NCBI GenBank assembly: GCA_015680685.1 | Contig: MNCI01016507.1 | Coordinates: 79,111-143,110 of the forward strand | Reading direction: 5' to 3' | Origin: Gnetum montanum | Lineage: Eukaryota > Streptophyta > Gnetopsida > Gnetales > Gnetaceae | Length of the DNA stretch: 64,000 nt | In this document: one piece after another, positions 56,870 to 64,000 of the stretch | Layout of the letters: each line of letters starts with the position of its first letter | How positions within the stretch are numbered: position 1 is the stretch's first letter | Position numbers and translations under genes: made by a program | Notes under the pieces: generated by a model | Told to the model about the DNA's origin: nothing | The model's input: the letters and a program-made list of their open reading frames with translations, nothing else | Databases searched by the model: none

Positions 56870-59340
56870 AGAATAAGGCATATAAATTATAGATAGGCAT
56901 CTAATTTAAGTATGTGTTGAAATGGAGATGTACACTCCTATTTATTATATATGATGAGAAACACACAAGGGAGAGGTTGCATGGCCATGCAACCCACTAA
57001 AATGGGCTATTGATTTTTTATCTGGGATATGAGGACTGAGAACCTAGAAAGGGGCTTGCATATGTCCCCCAATTAAAACAATTTCTAGCCACCAAATTAA
57101 ACACATAATTTATGTGGTTTCCCAACTTGGATAGTCCACACTTGAAGGGTATATTCCTTACGCACCTCTCAACTTTGTTTCTTCTAAAATGTGGTTTAAA
57201 GGACACCATAACATTTATAATATTTGAGCTTTGATATGGAGTGTTTTTTCACTGCAAAATCTCTCAACCCCACAAGGTCCCAACAAGCTCAAAATGTGGT
57301 TTGAAGGGCACCACACCCTATACAAGCTTTGAGCTCTGATTTAGAGTGTTTTGATGCTACAAAATCACTTAATCCCATAGCATCCCAACAAGCTCAATAT
57401 AGATGACTTCTCACAAGAAGCACATGAACTCCTTAGGGTAGCAAGAAAAGAAATTACAAGGAGAAAATGTAACATAATTTACAAATTCCTTATATAATGA
57501 AGTACAATCCCACAAAAATTAAAAAAAAATGATGCAGAAATTCAAGTACACAAGTACAACAACATAAGATATACAATGATAACTTTGATGTTTACAATTC
57601 TTGCACTATTTTCAAGAGTTTAGACTCATAGCCTAGGATTTTTTGAAAACACCTCAAAATTCTTGTAACGACTATTCAACAAGTAGTGTAGATGTCTCCT
57701 TTGAGATTGTGACATCTTTTTGTATTCAGCTTCAACTCTAGGAAGAGATCTCCATTTAGAATGGGATGTCTCTAGGAAGATGCCTTCTTTAAAAAGGAGA
57801 CATATCTTATTTTTAGGAGACATATTCCTATTAATGCACTCCTTTTGGCCAAGGTATCTTCTATTTCTTTGAGGCATCTTCTCAACTTTTGAGCTCTAGT
57901 TCTTGAGGCTTTCTCTCATTTATTTCGCTTCTTTTGAATCCTTGGAGAATCTTCATTTAGCTTATAGTCATCGTGCATGTCCATGCTCTCTTCTTTCCTA
58001 TGTAGTCTTCATAACAACATCTCTCTATAGATCTCATGATATCTCAACATAGATCTCGTCTTCAAACTCAACTCTTTTTCTAAAGTCTTTGCTCATTTAT
58101 GGCCTTTCTAAACTAGAAACACATTTCCATATTCTCCATTTTCCTTAGTATTTTGAAATAGCAAAAGGTCCAGAAGATATACATAATATAATATGTCATA
58201 TGAATTGAATATAGGTGTATTAGTTAATGCTGCTTGATTGTGCATATCATAACCCAGGGAATCTCAATTATTAATAATGAATGAGAAAACTAGTTTCATT
58301 CTTTCTTGTATTCATTTAAATAGGGATGTATCCTTCGATATAACATGTCAAATTTAAAAACACACATAGGAGAGGTTGAACAACCTTCGAAATGGGACAT
58401 ATGTACATCATAATCTAGCAAAATTTCTCTCATATTTCTATACATTGTAAATATGTCATATGAATTACATATAGTTGTATCATTTAAGGTTGCTTGCTCA
58501 TGCATCCCATAACCCAAAGAATCTCAATTATGAATAATGAACAGAAAACCTAGTTTTGTTTTCTTCTATATGCATTAAAATAGGGACCTATCCTCTAATA
58601 TCACATGTCAAATTAAAAAACATACATGGGAGAGGTTGAATATCTATGAAATCCATTAAAATATAATATATATACATCATAATCCAATAAAACTTTTCTC
58701 ATATTTCTATACATTGTAAATATGTCATATGTCATATGAATTGAATAAAGGCATATCATTTAAATTTTCTTACTCATGCATCCCATAACAAAGGGACTCT
58801 TCATTATGAATATTAAATAATAAAATTGCTTTCATTCTCTCCTATGAGTGACCAAATAGGGATGTATCCTCTAATATCATATGTCAAATGAAAAAAACAC
58901 CCATGAGAGATGTTACACAGATTTTCAATCTAATTGAATGGATTACTCATCCACAAGAATCCATTAAAATTATTATTGTATCTCTATAGAAAGTAGAACA
59001 TGTCATATAAATTATCTTTAGGTGGCTCATTCAATTATGCATCATGAATGAGAAAACCTATATTGCTTTCTCCTCTATGTGTTCAAATAATTATGTATCC
59101 TCATATCTTATATCTCAAATGAGAGCTTGCATTGTTGTGCAACATATTTAAACAAGGTACTGATCTTGTACCTTGGATGTGCATTTGGAATAATTACATA
59201 TACCTATAAAATTGATCTCATATCTCTATACATAGTATAATATGTATATGGACATCTCATTCCAAGTAGAATACATTATAGAGTATAATATATCTATACA
59301 TAGTATGATTAATGGAATCTCAATTATGAATAATGATAAA
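56870..59340. repeat. Tandem array of about 260-276 bp units, interrupted
   Basis: Starts of the ATATGTCATATGAATT motif lie at 58191, 58451, 58727 and (as ACATGTCATATAAATT) 58999: spacings 260, 276 and 272. Each unit also has CCCATAACCCA..GAATCTCAATTATGAATAATGA, ATAGGGATGTATCCTCTAATAT and ACACATAGGAGAGGTTGA. A partial unit at about 56870-57008 belongs to the same array and is cut off by the segment 57010-58170. Confidence 0.7.
57010..58170. mobile_element. Probable insertion (about 1.16 kb) inside the 260-276 bp array
   Basis: The array unit stops after ACTAAAATGGGCTAT (57010) and resumes near 58175. Inside, a 105-bp unit starting AATGTGG is duplicated at 57188 and 57293 (each with GAGTGTTTT and CCCAACAAGCTCAA). 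A minus frame of 83 codons (57877-57629) is Lys/Arg/Ser-rich and unrecognised. The length would suit a solo LTR, but I could not find clear TG...CA ends or a target duplication. Confidence 0.4.
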
Positions 59341-59449
59341 GAAATCTATTATCAATCTCTCCTAGATAGGGATGTGTCCTCTTATTCAAATAAGGACATA
59401 TCATATGTAAAATGAAAAAAAATTTCCAATAATCTTGGTTAATTCATGG
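59341..59449. other. Transition between arrays
   Basis: Decayed unit remnants only. Confidence 0.3.
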
Positions 59450-61130
59450 AGGATGCATGACCATGTATGTCTCCATCCATTGGTTAAAGAAATATTTCAT
59501 GCTTTGTAAGATATGTTAGTACATGATGTTTCTCCTTTGGGAATGATCTAGTAAATGTTCCAACTAAGTGCTATGGCTCTAATATATAGGTTTCATGTTC
59601 ATGCATGATCTCCTTAAAGCATTATGAATGAATGTAGTTAAGGATAATTTTTGGGGATGCACAACTATGCATGTTCACCTTAAATATCCAACTTGATTTA
59701 CTAGTTCTCTCATATGGGGTGAATGTCCCTAAAATATTTCTAGGGTTCATGATGGATGAAGGTACGTATGGTTTATTTCTTAAGTTACATGAATGTACAT
59801 GTTCCATCTAAGTATCATGGCTTTAGTATATGGGTTACACGTCCATGCATGATTCCCTTGGTGCATAATGAAGAAACTTAGTCATAGATAATTCCTATAG
59901 TATTCTTGACCTTGATTATTCATATTAGATATCAAGTTGGTATTATTGTTTCATTCCAAATATTTCATATAGTTGATAGATAATATACCAAATTCATGAT
60001 TGACAAAGATAATTTTGTGCATGTTTCCATTCAATAGGATTCACAGTGTTATGTTTGACTTGATAAAGGGAAGACCATCCTACAACGTATCATGGTTCCA
60101 TCTTGAGTATTGTGCTTTTCTTAATTTCCATGTTCTTTAGTAGGAAAACAATTTCATGCTAGGTATACTAGTTCAATATAAGATGTCTGTGAATGATATC
60201 ACTCAATACAATATATCTCCAAAACCATTCCATCTAGTTGTCATGTCTTTGATATATGGGTTACACATCCGTGCATGATTCCCTTAGTGCATAATGAAAA
60301 AACTTAGCTAATGATATCATGTGGGTGTCATGTTCTCATTAGATATCTAGTGGATGGCATGATTATGTTGCTATGTATCCTAGTTCTATCTTGAGTGTTG
60401 TGATTCTATTTATTTTCATGTCCTGTGATATGAGAAACATTTCTTGGTAGTAATACTAGTTTAATGCAAGATGCATGGGAGTGATCCTAGTCAATATGAT
60501 ATATCCCATAAACTATTCCAATTAAGTGGCATGAATATGGTATATGGTTTGCATGTCCATGCATGTTCACATTAGATATCAAGTTGATATCATGGTTCTA
60601 TTTCTATGTATCTTGGTTCTGCCCTAGATGTTTCTCATACATTCATTTTCATATCCTATGGTAGGATCAACATTTTTAATATCAAGGAATTCCTTCATGG
60701 AGATTACACATTAGTGCATATGTCCTCCATATGGGAGGAGAAACATTTCATGTTCCATTCTAGATGACATAATTATTGGAAGATATATCTTCTAGATGAA
60801 TTATCTTGGTAATGCCTAGTTTATTGGAAAGGGAGATCATTATTCCTTGATATAATGGATTCATCCTAGGGGTTTCACATGTGCATTTACCCATCATGTA
60901 GAAGGATAATCCTCTTATGATTGATTTCCAGTTTAAATAATGGAGGATGCACAATTGTGCATGATTTTGTCCAAGATGATATATCTTCTAGACCAATTTA
61001 GAATGTCATATCAATTTCATTATATCAAGAGATTATTACTTCTTAGTATCATGGCTGAGTCACAGGTATTGTACATCCATGCATGATTTAGTTTGAGATT
61101 ATATATTTTGTAAGTAGAATCAAATGCATG
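59450..61130. repeat. Second diverged repeat array
   Basis: The motif TTCCATCTAAGTATCATGGC, then TATATGGGTTACACGTCC and ATGCATGATTCCC, recurs at about 59557, 59799, 60222 and 60508 (spacings 242, 423 and 286). Other shared pieces are GTTCTCATTAGATATC and CATGTCCTATGRTA. No coding frame is present. Confidence 0.55.
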
Positions 61131-61276
61131 TTGGATTACATTGAAAAAATTAACATCACTAACCATTATATTTAAGATATTTATTTATCCTATTAGTTAT
61201 ATTATAGTGATAAATCATATTCCTTACCTTGGTTACATTATAGGATCAAATAGGTATTATTATTTAGAATCTCAAG
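61131..61276. other. Unassigned spacer
   Basis: AT-rich; possible upstream region or intron of the following coding relic. Confidence 0.25.
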
Positions 61277-62110
61277 ATGAAAATAAATCCTACTAAATCA
61301 TGGTATATGATTCATTATAATCCTGAGGGAAGACATGAGGATATCCATGTTTTTGTAAAGGTAATGAACTATAGTTCCTTTAAAGATGATGAAATTATGA
61401 TTGCCACTTTTGTAGAGGATAATGACATGATTTACATTTAGTCAAAGAAATTTCTTTCTTTCATAAGAAATATAATTCATGGTGGCAGATTCCTTCTTGA
61501 TAGATTACACATGGATAGGACTAGATCGTCTACTACCATGAAATGATATGGAGCAAACAAGATTGATTCTATCTAAAGTAAGAGTGAAGTTCTAGGATTT
61601 GGAAAGAGATTGCCACAACAAAGAACAACTTTGATAATACATATTATAGTTCTCTATATGAGGAATCATATGAATCAACCATACAACCCATATAATGAGC
61701 TTCTACTAACACATCAACTAAGATCTCTTTTAGTGCATCTTATGGTGTCTATAGATGGATCATCCTCAATAACTCCATTTAAATTAGAAAATAAGTCTAA
61801 ATCAAGAAGTAAGAATTTTTTTAGAGTTACTAATAAGGGTATCAAGATCATAAGAACAATAAAAAATTTCTTCCATTATATTTTCTCAATTAGCTACCAG
61901 ATTAAAATTGAGATATGAACTTAGGTAGCTAATAAGTACAAAATCAAAGCCATGAATATCAAATATGTTGAAGAATGTTTTTCTTCAATGTTCAAAAATC
62001 TTATTACTATTGTTCATGACTATATCCTAATGGCCTATAAGATCTCCAATTGTAATGGTTTTATCCCCATACATGATTTAGATCTCGATGCTAATGACAT
62101 CTAGTTTTGA
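61277..62110 (+). pseudogene. Unrecognised coding relic, part 1 (about 278 codons in one frame)
   Basis: From ATG 61277 a single frame runs to about 62110 with only about eight stops, far fewer than expected in such AT-rich DNA. Pieces: MKINPTKSW, HEDIHVFVKVMNYSSFKDDE, IATFVEDND, HGGRFLLDRLHMDRTRSS, and a 102-codon open stretch (61610-61915) with GSSSITPFKLENKSKSRSKNF, then YVEECFSSMFKNLITIV and GFIPIHDLDLDAND. It is hydrophilic with basic patches and no catalytic motif I recognise. Either a degenerate host gene or a transposon ORF. Confidence 0.5.
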
Positions 62111-62217
62111 ATTCTTGATGGACAACACTTAATGTAGGTAACCAAAATTTTATTGGCAAGAGACAATTTGGAGCAAGGTGTAAAGAATCTTTATAGAGTT
62201 CATCATACCAAGATGTT

Positions 62218-62480
62218 GAAGATGGAGATCCTATTTTTGTAATTACCAAAATTTGTTATTCTCAAAATCAGGTACAAGAAGTGAAATATGATCCATGATA
62301 TATAGATATGGTAAGACATGCTAGAAGCTATGTGGCACAAAATAACATCCACAAACTATTAACTAGGGGCATTTCTAAAGAGCTTCAGCCAGTTTACAAT
62401 AGCCTTAAATTTATATTTAAGTTGATTTACTTGTTTCAATCTAGTGATGTGTTTGATATTATAAATTATATCATTACATA
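62218..62480 (+). pseudogene. Unrecognised coding relic, part 2
   Basis: In another frame, 62218-62480 is open for nearly 90 codons with a single stop: EDGDPIFVITKICYSQNQVQ, then HARSYVAQNNIHKLLTRGIS and ELQPVYNSLKF. The frame change relative to part 1 implies an intron or an indel between 62110 and 62218. Confidence 0.45.
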
Positions 62481-62499
62481 TTGATAATTTCATATCTTG

Positions 62500-62945
62500 T
62501 AGTATTCCAACATTCAAGACTTTATAGGAAAGAAAAGTATTTCTTCATATAGATGATGCCTTATTCAAGAAGTGGAATGAAATAGTCATGATGTATTAGA
62601 ATGACACCCTATAGTATTGTCCTATAATTTCATTAGATAAAAACTTTAAGGAAAATAACCTGAAGAATTTGAGTGCAAATATTTTTTGCCAATTGCAAGG
62701 CCTTTGCTTAGATACTCTCCAATTGCAAGGCCTTTGCATATTTTTTGAAAAATATGCTGACATGATACTCTCTATGGAGATGTATTTTAAACATCTTTAA
62801 TGGAAGGATAAGCCTCATAGATCAATAATTAATAGAATGATCACTTTAGAGGAGAAATGTAATCATATGGAGCTCTCTCATTCACTCAAATTAGTTCTGG
62901 TCCAATTTTTTGAAGCAAGTATTCATCTATTATCCATTGCATAAA
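62500..62945 (+). pseudogene. Unrecognised coding relic, part 3
   Basis: After an acceptor-like TATCTTGTAG a frame with about seven stops reads VFLHIDDALFKKWNEIVMMY, SLDKNFKENNLKNLSANIF, then EKYADMILSMEMYFKHL and MITLEEKCNHMELSHSLKL. A 19-base exact repeat, 62689-62707 / 62719-62737, adds an in-frame 10-residue duplication (QLQGLC twice). Confidence 0.4.
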
Positions 62946-63600
62946 TCTCAATGTCAATAGTGTTTGAAATAAGTATTTAATCTCCTACATCCTATAATTT
63001 TATATTCTTCATATTTTAATAAAAAATTTCTTTGTTTTAATTTTACGAATTTCATAGATATTCAATTGACTAATACATGTTCATATGTCTTCTTGGAAAT
63101 ATGGAGTTAAATAAGGGATAGCTTAAGCTTAAGCCTTACATTAAATCAATGCTACATCACCATTTGAAGTATATGTCATCAAAGAAGGATATGTCTACAT
63201 CAATTAAGGGGCATGATGTTTGTTTTTTTTCTATCAAAAAAATCTAGAATTCATTGGCTTTATGCTACAGAATTATAAGGAATTTTCATTAATGGAGAAA
63301 TCAATCATTTGTTATTTTATTGATTTTGAGAATATAACTATTAATAACTTCTTTTGTTTGTTTCTAAATTTCTTTTAGTTTGTATAAAGGACAATCACAG
63401 TCTATTCTAGGATAGTTATTACTATTTAAATAAAAACCTATTACTTATTTAATATTTTTCTAAATGACTATGAGTGTATATTTAACAATATCTTCTTTTT
63501 ATATACTTTAAGTTACCACTACAAAAGTAAAATATTGTATATCTTAATTTACTATTTCTTCAAAATGGTATAAGTAATTAAGCTCTTGAATGCATTTCAG
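62946..63600 (+). other. T-rich presumed intron
   Basis: High T content, no long frame; it ends TTGAATGCATTTCAG at 63600, a good 3' splice site. Confidence 0.35.
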
Positions 63601-64000
63601 GAAGGTGACTACACTATCATATAAAAGAACATAGTGGATGTGGAATCTATGAAATATATTCTTCCAAAGGTGGTTGTCCTAGAATATTTTGATTACATGT
63701 CATGTAAATTAGTAGACATTTGGAGAAAACATATTAATTTTGCCTTGATAAAGGATGGGAAAAATAAGAAAGGTATCTTCTACATTGTATTGTTATTCTA
63801 TTGCAATAGCCTCCTAAGAGCATTAACTAAATACAAAGAAATTGATATCATATCAGTACATGATGATGATCTGCATTATTTCCTATGGTCTTCAATAGCA
63901 AAGCTACTAGTTATAACTAATGAGGAGACTTTTAATGTCTACTATTTTCAAAAGAAGTCTTCTTCTATGCTACCTTTAATTGTACTAAGACAACTACTAT
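63601..64000 (+). pseudogene. Unrecognised exon, open to the window edge
   Basis: From 63601 the frame reads EGDYTII, one TAA (63622-63624), then is open for about 125 codons to 64000, including an ATG at 63649. Readable parts: KYILPKVVVLEYFDYMSCKL, DIWRKHINFALIKDGKNKK, then a hydrophobic IFYIVLLFY, RALTKYKEIDIISVHDDDLH and FNVYYFQKKSSS. A hydrophobic core with acidic and basic surroundings suggests a globular protein. I do not recognise it. It probably continues beyond the window and could be the last or next-to-last exon of the relic starting at 61277. Confidence 0.5.

Noticed and set aside
1-64000. tRNA or rRNA genes
   Set aside because: No cloverleaf with A/B boxes or conserved rRNA stretch was noticed on either strand. 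The tRNA-like matches are retrotransposon primer-binding sites.

Overview
The window looks like intergenic DNA from a large, old, transposon-filled plant nuclear genome. A gymnosperm is my best guess; no host gene here can settle it. The base composition is AT-rich with few CG dinucleotides, and the reading frames are broken largely by TAG/TGA codons standing where CAG/CGA is expected, as in long-methylated repeats. I found no tRNA, rRNA, CRISPR array or intact host gene.

The core (about 6.9-49.3 kb) is a three-level nest of related Ty3/Gypsy retrotransposons. Element E (minus strand, 6927-49325) carries 5' LTR, PBS, gag, protease, RT, RNase H and integrase relics. Its 3' LTR is split by element A (minus strand, 7794-27739), which has an exact 5-bp target duplication (ATAGT). 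A is split by element B (plus strand, 11327-22734; TTGAT/TTGAC). Closing each break restores sequence that aligns with an uninterrupted relative in the same window. A and B share E's LTR start (TGAAACACC), primer-binding site, gag and 3' region but lack pol, so they look like non-autonomous derivatives of an E-like element. B carries three tandem copies of a 1.4-kb leader/gag unit and an expanded short-repeat array where pol would lie. E is also split between protease and RT by about 10 kb (F, about 33.4-43.4 kb), which holds a 12-copy, roughly 188-bp tandem array and a plus-strand multi-exon gene relic with GT-AG introns.

Left of the nest (1-6.9 kb) are parts of at least three other Gypsy elements: a minus-strand LTR with PBS and a fairly open gag start leaving the window at position 1, a plus-strand gag-protease-RNase H remnant, and a minus-strand gag with LTR. 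Right of the nest (49.3-61.1 kb) lies AT-rich DNA with several diverged tandem arrays (49.6-52.9, 54.4-54.8, 56.9-59.3, 59.5-61.1 kb), one of them interrupted by about 1.16 kb of foreign sequence. The last 2.7 kb (61.3-64.0 kb) is a plus-strand, apparently multi-exon coding relic whose last exon is open to the window edge.

Two single-N positions (15196 and 45669) are each flanked by an exact 41-42 bp duplication, which looks like an assembly artefact. All alignments were made by eye, so boundaries are exact only where target duplications or terminal motifs are cited.
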